From assembly GCA_021613375.1 (NCBI GenBank), contig CM038704.1:7877091-7941090 (forward strand): a DNA stretch of 64,000 nucleotides, in the 5' to 3' direction. This document shows, in pieces, positions 13,446 to 24,428 of this stretch (its first letter is position 1; every line of letters starts with the position of its first letter). Under the pieces are notes generated by a model that was not told the origin of the DNA, did no database searches, and was given only the letters and a program-made list of their open reading frames with translations. Position numbers and translations under genes: made by a program. This DNA is from Megaleporinus macrocephalus. Taxonomy: Eukaryota > Chordata > Actinopteri > Characiformes > Anostomidae.

Positions 13446-14090
13446 GCAGAGGTCACTTATAGGCGGACAGCGGCTGGGTCTGGACCCAGACCTTGTCCAA
13501 TGTGGACCCAAACCGATAAACTACTTAGGATTTAATTTTAACAGTGTTTATTTTAAGCAGTGAAACTTTTTCTTGTGTTTACGGTATACGGGCTTTGCGG
13601 CGCAGTAAACTCCAATCACGTGCGTCGTAAAACCACAGAAGGTGCTCCTCAGCCAATCAGATCTGTGTAGACTCACACAGGCGAGGTACGAAGTAGAATT
13701 CGGAGAATAAAGCGAGTCATAGTAAGGCTCATTCAGACAGCGTGCTCTAAAACGTTTAATTTACTTTTTCTTTAAATAAGCACTTCATGATGCACTTTTT
13801 AAAAACCATTCCGTTTTTTTAATGTAGTCCTTGTTTTTACCTGATGTGAGTAAAAAACATTTATTTGAAGTTTTATAAATAATTAATTCTGATTAGCATT
13901 TAAAATAGGAAGTATTGAAATGTTGAAATGTATTGCTTGGTATTTGTAATTTGTCTTTTCTTTCAGTTGCTGAAGACATAAAAGGCTACTTCAAATTACG
14001 GGATATGGCACTGAATCATTAGGCAAGTTAGGAATTATGGCGGTCTGGACCTTGGCCTAAGTGAATTACCCCTTACTGGACCTCACTGAA
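13446..14090 (+). mobile_element. Old hAT-like repeat, GGACCCAGA type, copy 1
   Basis: It opens CAGAGGTCACTTATAGGCGG and contains CTGGGTCTGGACCCAGA and CCAATGTGGACCCAAACCG. It closes near CCCCTTACTGGACCTCACTG, whose inverse loosely resembles the start. The front part recurs at 15878. Classification as hAT is an inference from the CAG...CTG ends. Confidence 0.5.
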
Positions 14091-14740
14091 TTCTAATTAA
14101 ATAGCCCTCTGTTACACAATATAGTGATAATAAGTACAATATAAGTATAATAATCAGCATAATTAGGACAGTTCAGTTTTGTTAAGTGCAGTGCAGGTTG
14201 TAAAATAAAATTAGCTAAATTGTTATTATTATTATTATTATTTATTATCGGCTTAATAGAGATTTATTTTGTCACATTATCTCTCAAAGTATGTTTTATT
14301 ACTGACTGTGCTTCATGGAATCAGTCTTAAATTATCATCACTAGCAGCTCAAACTATCTCTTATTATTTAGGAAATGGGAGAAGTTAACCTTGAGAAGCT
14401 TTGAGCCTACTCTGGTGTGATTGGCCAGATATAGTCCATGTGTTGGAAACATTGTGTAGCAGACGAGGTGTACTTCTGTTTGTGTGTACTGTACATGTGG
14501 GTCGTTCTACGTACAATGACTCGTTTTTTTAGTAGTAACTCTTTTTAATATACAGGAAAATTATTTATGTATCGTCTGTGAAACTACTTTCAGGTTATAT
14601 CTTGGTTCTTGCTGGAGTTTGACCTTTAGTGGAACAGGGCTCTCTAAATCGTTATTCTGTAGTGTGGGAGGAGAGCTAATGACAATACCTGCTTAGATGC
14701 ATGGAGAAAGAATGCGGAGGTGGATTACTCAGAGGATGAC

Positions 14741-14776
14741 ACTGTGTGTGTGTGAGTGTGTGTGTGTGTGTGTGTT
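14741..14776. repeat. (TG)n microsatellite
   Basis: A run of TG repeats with one GAG interruption. Confidence 0.9.
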
Positions 14777-15017
14777 TAGGGTCCTGTTGAACACTTTAGT
14801 GCTACAGATGTACTGCAGGCTGATGACCTGGCTACCTGGTAGAGGAGGAGTAGCTCAGTCAGACGAGCAAACAGTGGATTCTTATGTGCCTCTGTGTACA
14901 TTGTACATTCCACACAGGCAGTAAATGCCCAGACGTACTCAGATGTATTCAAGTACTGAAGTATTAAGATAACTGTTCGAGGTGTCAGTTTTCAAATACT
15001 GAAATCACTGTTTCAGT

Positions 15018-15394
15018 TAGGACTGGACGATATATTGAGTTTTAAGTAATATTGATACATTTGTATATGAGATATAAGGCAAGACAATATTGTTTAAATC
15101 GATATAGTCTGTGTTGCGCTATACGTGTAGATCCACCAGTTCTTCTTTCTTTTCTCCCAATTTGTCTCAACTTTACACTGCCCTGCCTCTCTCCTTCACA
15201 AAACTCACTCCTCCCCCACCTCTTCACTCGTAAATGCAGGCAGTGACAGCATGGAGACGGATAAAGACACGAAATAAGCTATTGAAGGAAAACAATGCCT
15301 GTCAAAAGTGTCTGTGACATTTGGGATGTGTAGCTTTGACACAGAGGTGCCTTTTTGTTATCACCTTATGGGAAGAAAAAATATTGTGATATAC

Positions 15395-15493
<99 letters not shown>

Positions 15494-15556
15494 GTACATC
15501 ACCATTCAGATAAAAAATATAGAGATATAATTTTGGGTCCATATCGCCCAGCCCTA
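15018..15556 (+). mobile_element. hAT-type element with internal (AT)n expansion
   Basis: The ends are TAGGACTGGACGATAT and an inverse TAGGGCTGGGCGATAT, flanked by perfect 8-bp duplications GTTTCAGT at 15010-15017 and 15557-15564. The body is non-coding and carries a (CATA)n(AT)n tract at 15393-15490. Long overlapping ORFs here are only Tyr-Ile repeats from that tract. Confidence 0.88.
15393..15490. repeat. (CATA)n(AT)n microsatellite inside a hAT element
   Basis: About 98 bp of CATA then AT repeats lie inside the element at 15018-15556. Confidence 0.95.
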
Positions 15557-15877
15557 GTTTCAGTACTTGTTTCATCTCATCACAGATAGACAGAGAAAAT
15601 ATACAGGCTAAGGATTTGATGAAATACCTTTTGAAGTGCCTATGTATGTATTTATGCTGTGACGCTCCAGAACGTAAGTACCTAAGCATAAGTCCAGTGT
15701 TCTGGTTAGCTCTGTTATTTCATTATCCAAATACCTCTCTGCTATTTTATAATAACTAAAACTTGTTTTCAAAAGTTTTCCTCTCATGTAACTCATGCAG
15801 CATGTTAGCTGTGAGTGTTTGCACGACTGCTTTGTTGTAGCAGTTAAAACCTGAACCAGTGACGTTGTTGTATATCA

Positions 15878-16405
15878 GACGTCACTAATAGGCGGACTGT
15901 GTTCCGGGTCTGGACCCAGATGTTGTCCAATGTGGACCCAAACCGATAAACTATTAAGAACTATTAAATTCTGACAATGTTCGTTTTTAGCGGCAGAACC
16001 TTTCTTTACGGTATACAGGCTTTGGGAGTGCGGCCCACACACAGGTGAGGTTTGAAACGAGAAGCAGCAGCCGGACAGTAAAGTGAGTCAGAGAATATAG
16101 CGAGTTGGAAAATCTCTAAAAAAGAAAAGGTGATGGCGAAAACCGAGGAATAGAGAGACGTATATGTTTATTCTTTCCACAGGCAGCTCCAAACGAATGG
16201 GTCCTGATGTGAAACAGTTAACAAGAAGACGCTGCTTTGTTTACTGTTTCTGTAAATAAACACTAAGATTTATTTGAAGTTTATAAGTAATTCATTCAGT
16301 TTAGCAAACAGTAAATATACTGAAATATACTAAACGGTATGTGTGATGTGTTGGTCTTTTAGTTCAAAACACATTCAGTGTCCTAAAATCTGACACTACA
16401 CTGAT
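15878..16405 (+). mobile_element. Old hAT-like repeat, GGACCCAGA type, copy 2
   Basis: It shares AATAGGCGGAC, GGGTCTGGACCCAGA, CCAATGTGGACCCAAACCG and TTTACGGTATAC with the copy at 13446, then diverges. The right boundary is approximate. Confidence 0.5.
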
Positions 16406-16835
16406 AATTTGGAATATTTAAACTTGGAAGTAAAGAGCGTAACAATTTAAACAAATTCATTCAATTTCTTTTAAATTAATTAGTTAAGAAATGAGGAAAG
16501 ATTCAAAATTCTTTGCAGTTTCTTTATTTTTATATTTTTATTTTCTGTCTTTGAAAGATGACAGGTCTTTATAAGTGCCAGTTTTTTGCATGTTAGCACT
16601 GTTATCCACCACAAAAATCTCCCATCACATTGATTCCCCTTTTGAGCTTTTAATTACAAAAACATCTTTTCAGTCGTTTTTTTGTGTGCTGCTCAGAAAA
16701 ACAACTTTTAGCCAACTTTTAGAGAAAATGTTTAGCCCAACATGTTATACATGTTTTCTCCTGTCTCTGCTGTTAAGCCTCCATAGATTCATTAGCTATT
16801 CAGCTGTCAGTCCATTACACGCCTTATAAATCATA

Positions 16836-17030
16836 TCAGGTAGCGTTTAGTTCAGTTTAATATTTATTAACGTAGTGCGCTTTACAAAGAATGTAGTTAC
16901 AAAGCAGCTTTATAGAAATCCGGGTTGGAGCCAGATTGACCAGTAACCAAACTCCCCAGTAAAAGAAACAACCAAAGCTCAAAACCCATCCTGCTCTGTT
17001 CAACACCAACAAAACAACAGCTAACAGAAT
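16836..17030 (+). repeat. Degenerate dispersed repeat of the CACAAAGCAGCTTTA type
   Basis: CAGTTTAATATTTATTAACG, ACAAAGCAGCTTTATAGAAA and AAACCCATCCTGCT parallel the longer repeat at 43240-43745. It is diverged and its class is not known to me. Confidence 0.45.
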
Positions 17031-17959
17031 AAGACCTTACCATTAATGTGCACCAGTAAATGTATTAGAAATTTGAGAAAGAAATAAGCTTAGCAGTTCT
17101 CAGTTCTCTTTGTTCATTAGTGTATTTGTGAATGTAATGATTATCTCTGTTAACCGTTGTTAAGTCTTCTGGGATCCTTGTTCAATAAGAGTTCATTATT
17201 AGTTTAATACTGCGGTTTTTTCATACTGCTCCGTTTTCCTGTCATAACAGAACAACTCTATACAGGATGCAGTGTTATTCTTCTCTTATTTCTTTTCAAT
17301 TTGCTATTCGGTATTTTGTCATTATAGATTTGTAGTCTATTAACACAAGTTCAGGCTGGACTGTAAAGCTTCTGAAAGGGATGTGTACGCAACGGCAGAC
17401 GGCACATTGGTAACCTTCCAGTCTCCAGCATGCATGCAGCATACATCTTTCATGTAAACTGTTTGTAATGTCGTTGGTGACATTGAAGACCTCAGAGGGT
17501 TGAAAAGCTTCCGTGTTGTGGATATCATCGTCATGATGTATAGTATTACAACTCATTAGCAGTCCAGTCATCAGCCGTGTCTGTTTTGGAGGCCTGAAGC
17601 CGGCTCACTTGCGGCAGTAACCATGCAACGTTTTAAAATGTGTGCGTTTTTATTAGTCCACATTTAATACTGGAAACCTCTCAGTGATGTAAAGTTGTGT
17701 TTTGTGTGGGTGGGGGGGGCTAAAACCCAGAGTACATATTAGAAATATCTGAGCCGGTCTGTGTGTGTTAGTGTACAACTAACCCTGATAACCGTGTGGT
17801 TATGCTGAGCAGTTTAGACCAATTTTTGTAGACCAACAGCAGCTCCCAGAATGAGCTGGAATGTGTTGAGCTATTTTTCTTACTTTTGACTGCAGTTTAA
17901 TAAGCAATTTTTTCTGCTATGGGTTTAGTGTATATACTTGCTAACACACTTGTGTGAAC

Positions 17960-18350
17960 TAGGGGTGTAAGAAAATATTGAAATATTAAATATCGGGATA
18001 TTATGTTTCGTGATACTGTATGGATTCTCTCAAACACAGTATCGATACACAGATTCCTGACGGACACCGAATCATTGTGTGTTGTGTTTAAACCATTGAC
18101 CACTAGATAGCAGTGTTGTAATCTATTTTCAGCTCCACTCCAACATAAACAAGCAGCACAAGGGCGCAATGCTATTGTAAGCATTGGCAAACCTGTTTAT
18201 ACAGTGATGTGTTTTAATAATAGGATTTAAAAAATTGCAGTATATCACTTTGATTGAGATATTGCAGTATATCACGATATATTGAATCGTGATTGCTACG
18301 TAATCATAATACGTATTGTATCGCCAGGTTCTTGCCAATACACAACCCTA
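17960..18350 (+). mobile_element. Family A hAT-type MITE, copy 3, intact duplications
   Basis: This 391-bp element begins TAGGGGTGTAAGAAAATAT and ends CACAACCCTA. Both flanks carry GTGTGAAC (17952-17959 and 18351-18358), a perfect 8-bp duplication. I use it as the reference copy of the family. Confidence 0.9.
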
Positions 18351-18915
18351 GTGTGAACGTTGCACTGCTTACTGAGCTTTTTTGTATGTTTGTAAGTATT
18401 TTTGTTGTTATTTTGGTTCATACTGGACCCTGCAGTTCATTAATTAGAGAGAATACATGAATGTCAAGATACATGGTACTAAAGTGGTGAAAACAGGCTG
18501 GGGTATATGTTTTTAACCATATATTCTGGCTCTCATTAGTAGCGTATAACCTTTAAACGTTAACATTGGTTGTAATGTGAATGGTTCATTGTTTGCATCA
18601 TCTTCAATACCTTATCAAAAGTATACAGTGTTACATACGTCCAGGTCAAGTGAGCACCAGCAGCTTTCTATCTGCAACATTATAAATGGTGCATTGTAAA
18701 GGGCAGGCGCTGATCACATTTCAGGGATCTTGTTTGAATAGGAGTGTCTGTTCTACTGATTATATGTCTGTGTGTACTCTACTGTTGGTTTAGACTGAAT
18801 AGCTGCTTCCACGTTTTATGAAGTGACAATAGCAGGTGTCCATTAAAAGTCACTGTATAGAGATGAAAGGATGTGCACAATTGAAATGTGTCTGTTTGTC
18901 CCCTGTGTTTCTTAG

Positions 18916-18989
18916 GACGACCATCATCGTCACTGGCTCCTTTCTGGATGCCTTCCAGAAGGTGGCTGACATCGCAACTGGAACACGAG
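18916..18989 (+). CDS. mtss1: MTSS-family IMD domain exon (about residues 45-70)
   Basis: This 74-bp exon completes the Arg codon and reads TTIIVTGSFLDAFQ then KVADIATGTR, ending one base into a Gly codon. FLDAFQKVAD followed by AT-x-TRG is a hallmark of MTSS1 and MTSS2 IMD domains (family knowledge). The acceptor is TTTCTTAG. The donor GAG|GTGCGA is weaker than those of its neighbours, but it is the only one that keeps frame with the next exon, giving GGG (Gly) across the junction. The TIIVTGS segment differs from the alanine-rich stretch I recall in mammalian copies, which suggests a divergent fish paralogue. The upstream intron is about 9.25 kb and the downstream one about 41 kb. Confidence 0.9.
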
Positions 18990-19137
18990 GTGCGAAGATT
19001 CAGATTCCCTCTTCTCTTGTGCTGTCTTTCACGCTATTTGTTTTCCTCTGGTGGTGTTTTCTATATTATAGCATGGCATGATGAGAGAGCCAGACTAATT
19101 TATTCTTGACAGTCAGAAAAATACATTTCTATGTAAA

Positions 19138-19267
<130 letters not shown>

Positions 19268-19857
19268 TGTTTATCTGGGCAATGAATGATTTTCCTCTCT
19301 ATGTATTTTGGAACAATAAACTAGTGAGGCAGCAGCACAGGGACTGAATTCGAAGTGCACAGTTGAGTTTAATTATGGAGGTGACAATGAAAGAGGAAGA
19401 AACCAACAAATAAAAAGGAGCCTCACATTATATTCAGTCTTTTCTATTTGTAGATAAATGGGCTACAAACTTGGACCACCTCCACCACCAGTACAGTATT
19501 CATTTTTCATTCTGTAGTCTTAAAGAAAAGGTCATCATTTTCATTCAATGCAGGTAAATAACATTCTGTGTAAGAATACTGATGTAAGAGCACTGGGTTA
19601 GTTCTCACTACACTCCTACTGTTCCTTGGTTTTCCAGGTCCTGATTTCAGTGCTTAAAGATTCTATATTTTTTATATTTTATTTTTTCCAGCCTCTCTTT
19701 ATCCCTTAGGTACATTAAACTAGTTGCTTCGGTGCCTTTAGGAATGATTATGTAAATGATCTCTGTTCTGATTGGTTGTGTTCGATTTAAAAAACAACCC
19801 TATAACTTCATTGTTAATGAGCGGGACTAAGCTTTTGAGACTTTATTAAGACTAGAT

Positions 19858-20463
19858 CAGGGGTGTTCAAAGTCTGCTCTCCAGACAGATTTTTATTGGC
19901 CCGCTGCATCACTCGTAAGAATACGTTATTGGTGGCCTGCCGGTACTCTGCAATTATTCCTTTCACCTGATGGTGGCAGCAGTACATATACACAAATAGT
20001 AGGTTTCACCGCTGTGTTAGCAATAAAAGTTAAATAAACTTAAGAACTGTTATTTTTCTGTCTGGGCCTGAATTTACGGAACGGCATGCAGTGACGGCTA
20101 CACTAAAAAAGATCAGAGTCGTCACTGGGAACCAGCGGTTAGAGAGAGATGGACGTCAATAGTTTTGCGAATAATTGCAAATGCATTATTGCAGTAATGA
20201 AGGAGTTAAATATGAAGAGACGTTATGAAACAAAGCTTGGACATTATAGTAAATACTCAGGGGACGAGAGGACAGAGAGACCTGGTCTCACAGCATTAAA
20301 TTAAATTAATTAGTTTATTAATTCTGTACAATGGTATTTTTTCATATTTTGAACACAGTGTTGTAATTTATGAATTTTACTTTTGGAAAGAGGGACCGGC
20401 CCTTAGCTATTTTGATGTATTCTCCGATCTGGCCACCTTTGAAAAAAAGTTAGGCCACCCCTG
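19858..20463 (+). mobile_element. hAT-type element with a transposase relic
   Basis: The ends are CAGGGGTGTTCAAAG and an inverse CAGGGGTGGCCTAAC. The flanks GACTAGAT and CTCTAGAT match at six of eight positions. Inside, 20194-20275 encodes VMKELNMKRRYETKLG then HYSKYSGDER, resembling the conserved KEYNLKRHYETKH stretch of hAT-derived proteins related to GTF2IRD2 and EPM2AIP1. Only this fragment remains, so the copy is non-autonomous. Confidence 0.82.
20194..20275 (+). pseudogene. hAT transposase fragment
   Basis: About 27 codons match the N-terminal motif of GTF2IRD2/EPM2AIP1-like hAT proteins (Asn-x-Lys-Arg-x-Tyr-Glu-Thr-Lys). The sequence around it has no open frame. It is a remnant left after internal deletion of a hAT element. 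Confidence 0.72.
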
Positions 20464-22834
20464 CTCTAGATAAAAGTTTTTTAACATCACAAAATAAATG
20501 AATTTTAAACAATCTGCAGTTCAGCTCCTGTGTCTGGACTATACCAATTTGTAGTGAACTGTAACAGCCTATGAAAATATTTTTTAATTATTTTCTTTAC
20601 GTATAAGAGTGTTTTATGAAGCATTGGTTTAATGAATTAGGTATTGGATGGTAACATTTGAATACTGGCCGTCACGCTCTGTCTCAGAACAGTCACTCTG
20701 TACAGTTTATTTATATATATTTTAATGTTTCTTCGTTTCTGTGAGAGAAACTGTCCAGATAAATGGCTTTACTAATATGTCTCTACAATTAGGACTACTT
20801 AAAACCGTCTGTCCTCCTAACGCTAATGAATTAAAAGGGTTCTGGGCTTAACTGAAGTGGAACGGAATCCGTAAAATGATCCATTAGGAACACAGTTAGT
20901 GAGATGCACATGCCAAATGGTGCTAGTTGTATAAATAGTTTTCAGTGCACCAGGATTTTTCTCTCCGCTGTGCTCCAAAATTTATTCCAAGAAGACATGT
21001 AGATGCACGTCCATCACCTTGAGGCTTTGCTTCACGAGGTGGACTCTGAGGATTCTGTAAGTGGTGTTGAAGAGTGGGCTGCTTGTGTTCAGTTACAGCG
21101 TTTGGAAGGTTCATAGGGTTCTGTTAGATTAAGCATGGCCGTGTCTGAATTCAGTTTCTCAGTGTGACGGTTTTCGTACTTTAAAATGTTATATTTTCCA
21201 TTTTTACTTCATTAGGGCTTAAAATATGAGACTCCAGGACAGTGGAGTTTAGGCTGATTCATTCTGACTGGTTCCTTAGCAGCAAAGAAACGCTAATTAT
21301 AAGCTGTGTGCAGTCTTGTCTAATACACTAGCCACAGGCTAATATGTTTACCTGGAACTGGTCTTGCAAGCCAGACTTCTGCCTATCGTCAGAGCCTCTG
21401 GTGCCTTCTTGTCGCTTTATGTAGTGAAGAGCTGCCAGCATTGACAGGAAAGGGCAGCGAAAGAGCATAACCATTATTTTAATGTGACATATTTAATTTT
21501 TTAGCAAATTCAGGAAAACAAAATACACATTCAAATACAGAAAATGTCTTTTTAATGTATAACGCCTGCTGCTGGTATGTTCCAGGCCATTACTTACTGA
21601 TGTTATCATAAACAACGACTACCTAATGACTCAGTGGATGTACCATTACTGTCCATAAACAAACAAACAATTTTTTTCTGTTTACTTAAATAAGTTTTTT
21701 TTAAGCAAATTAAGCAGATGTGTATGTTCCTGTGTGGTATAATCGAATGATCTGCTCCCCATGGCAGACTTGTGGACGCTTTGTAGCGCAGTAAGCTAAT
21801 AATCACCCAGTATTTATGAGGCAAGTTGCTAAATAGGCTGTATGGCCCTTTATCTTATAAACAGTTGAAAGGGATTTTATTTATTTATTTTTTTTAGAGA
21901 TGCGCCAGAAGAGATCTCTGTACCCCCAAAGCATGTATAAAACATTTATTGTCCTGGTGTTCACTGCAGCAATGAATCTTTTTTAAAAGTCTATTAATTT
22001 AAGAGCTTACTTTGAATAGTCACCTTTCAGTAACATAACATCTCAACTGGCAGCTAGCAAACTCAAAACCAGGTCAGCAAAAGCTGTAAAGCCCTTGTTG
22101 TTGGGTGTTCAGTTTAAAACTAATCTGTAACTTGAATTGATCAATAAATTTGAATGTTCTGTTTTGATTTTATGTGATTTGCCACTATAGAGATAACAAA
22201 TGAAGGCTGTTAGTTCTGCCTTATCCCAGGTTTTGTTCTAGCGCATTAAGTAATATAATGTAGTCTATGAAGTAGGTGAGTTGTGGAGCACTGTGTTTAC
22301 CAGTCCAGCAGCTCCTGTGGCTGATTATAGGCTCTGCTGCACTCCAGCTACACATCTGAGTAAAGGTTTTATTTTGGGTTCATATAAAACGACAAAAAAG
22401 ATATTTACTGAGTAAAGATGTATATATTAAGAAACATCTTAAAATTTTTCTCTTAAAGTCTGACACATTGGAATGTTCTAATCTTGACTGGTGTGCAGGT
22501 TATACTGATCCAGTCCACTGATCTGATCCAACTCGTCTTTTGATTGTAATTGATCTGGAGACGGTATCTAAAGTGTCAAGAGTCTGAGCCTAGACCTAAT
22601 GTGCAATATAATTAGGAGTGTGCGATATATATAATCTACGATAATATCTTAATTGGCGTGTTAATGATGTGCAAGCTGACGTTATTGAGTCACTAGGGAA
22701 AAAACAACAACCAGAACGCCTCGACTCCACACGCTTTAGTACAGGCAGCTAAGAGTGCGCATTGAAAGTGCCCATGCTGTGTGCTAGCGTAGGCTATAGC
22801 TAGCATAGCTGCCTAAACACACCTAAAGCTGAAA

Positions 22835-23062
22835 ATGAGTGAACACACTGCACCAGGCGAAAAAACTCCGCCAGCCTCGTCTACAGTCTACCACCTTAGA
22901 TTTAACTCCTAGACGAGGATCATCTTCACTCGCATGGAGCTGGTCTGGATCTGTAAAGACTGCTGTTGCTCAGAAGATGGCAGTTTACAGACTTTGTAAG
23001 AAAACAGCCGTTAAAGATCAACACCTAACCTGTTCCATCTTCTCCCAACACACCACCACACA
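22835..23062 (+). pseudogene. BED-finger hAT transposase N-terminus, broken
   Basis: The ATG at 22835 starts MSEHTAPGEKTPPAS, then a frameshift moves to a frame reading STTLDLTPRRGSSSL, AWSWSG and YRLCKK. A further shift leads to NLFHLLPTHHHTEYEEYE. The W-S-W, L-C-K-K and N-L-F-H...H spacing is that of a BED zinc finger in hAT/ZBED proteins (family knowledge). The first zinc cysteine is replaced by Tyr here and Trp in the 55 kb copy, so the finger is dead. The C-terminal EYEEYE runs straight into the minisatellite. Confidence 0.7.
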
Positions 23063-24267
23063 GAGTATGAGGAGTATGAGGGCTATGAAGAAAGTATGAG
23101 GAGTATGAAAAGAGTATGAAGAGCGCATGAGGACTATGAAGAGCGTATGAGGGGTATGAAGAGTGTATGAGGGGTATGAGGACTATGAGGACTATGAAGA
23201 GGGTATGAAAAGAGTGTGAGAAGTATGAAGAGAGTGTGAGGAGTATGAAGAGTGTATGAGGACTATGAAGAGCGTATGAGGGGTATGAGGAGAGTATGAA
23301 GAGAGTGTGAGGAGTATGAAGAGAGTGAGGAGTATGAAGAGAGTGTGAGGAGTATGAAGAGAGTGTGAGGAGTATGAAGAGAGTGTGAGGAGTATGAAGA
23401 GAGTGTGAGGACTATGAAGAGCGTATGAGGGGTATGAGGAGAGTATGAAGAGAGTGTGAGGAGTATGAAGAGAGTGTGAGGAGTATGAAGAGAGTGTGAG
23501 GAGTATGAAGAGAGTGTGAGGAGTATGAAGAGCGTGTGAGGAGTATGAAGCGCGTATGAGGACTATGAAGCGCGTATGAGGACTATGAAGCGCGTATGAG
23601 GGGTATGAAGAGCGTATGAGGGGTATGAAGAGCGTATGAGGGGTATGAGGAGCGTATGAAGAAAGTGTGAGGAGTATGAAGAGAGTGTGAGGACTAGGAA
23701 GAGCGTATGAGGGGTATGAGGAGAGTGTGAGGAGTATGAAGAGAGTGTGAGGACTAGGAAGAGCGTATGAGGAGAGTATGAAGAGAGTGTGAGGAGTATG
23801 AAGAGAGTGTGAGGACTAGGAAGAGCGTATGAGGGGTATGAGGAGAGTATGAAGAGAGTGTGAGGAGTATGAAGAGAGTGTGAGGACTAGGAAGAGCGTA
23901 TGAGGAGAGTATGAAGAGAGTCTGAGGAGTATGAAGAGAGTGTGAGGACTAGGAAGAGCGTATGAGGAGAGTATGAAGAGAGTGTGAGGAGTATGAAGAG
24001 AGTGTGAGGACTAGGAAGAGCGTATGAGGGGTATGAGGAGAGTATGAAGAGAGTGTGAGGAGTATGAAGAGAGTGTGAGGACTAGGAAGAGCGTATGAGG
24101 AGAGTATGAAGAGAGTCTGAGGAGTATGAAGAGAGTGTGAGGACTAGGAAGAGCGTATGAGGAGAGTATGAAGAGAGTGTGAGGAGTATGAAGAGAGTGT
24201 GAGGACTAGGAAGAGCGTATGAGGGGTATGAGGAGAGTATGAAGAGAGTATGAGGATTATGAAGAGC
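23063..24267. repeat. 10-bp based minisatellite (GARTATGARG) with higher-order pattern
   Basis: The basic unit is about 10 bp, alternating GAGTATGAAG and AGAGTGTGAG. From 23691 a marker GGACTAGGAAGAGCG recurs at 23691, 23751, 23813, 23884, 23946, 24008, 24079, 24141 and 24203, spacings of 60, 62, 71, 62, 62, 71, 62 and 62. The 71-62-62 order repeats, a higher-order unit of about 195 bp. Confidence 0.93.
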
Positions 24268-24354
24268 TTGGTGAGCGCACTATTCAAGACGGACCTAAAT
24301 TGGCTAAGGTGTCTGGCAAAACACGCACTCAGCAAACTTCAGCGGAGTCAATCA

Positions 24355-24428
24355 CCTGATGACGCTGGGATTGGCTCCAGCACCCCCGTGACCCTGACTA
24401 GCAGGATAAAGCGGAAGATAATGGATGG
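24355..24428 (+). mobile_element. SINE tail fragment inside a family C element
   Basis: CTGGGATTGGCTCCAGCACC, CCGTGACCCTGACTAGCAGG and ATAAAGCGGAAGATAATGGA match the 3' part of a widespread fish tRNA-derived SINE. The same fragment sits at the same place in the copy at 56985, so it was captured before the element spread. Confidence 0.65.

Larger units (their letters stand above)
9664..18915 (+). other. MTSS-gene intron of about 9.25 kb
   Basis: This is a phase-2 intron between two IMD exons. It carries two family A hAT copies, one family B copy, one further hAT with perfect target duplications, a pair of related GGACCCAGA-type repeats and several microsatellites. In 9664-11475, 12596-13445, 14091-15009, 16406-16835 and 17031-17951 I see nothing nameable. 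Confidence 0.8.

Noticed and set aside
15302..15689. ORFs with long Tyr-Ile runs
   Set aside because: They are translations of the (AT)n tract inside a hAT element.
23063..24267. Possible CRISPR-like array
   Set aside because: Units are contiguous with no unique spacers, the genome is eukaryotic, and the array is a minisatellite.
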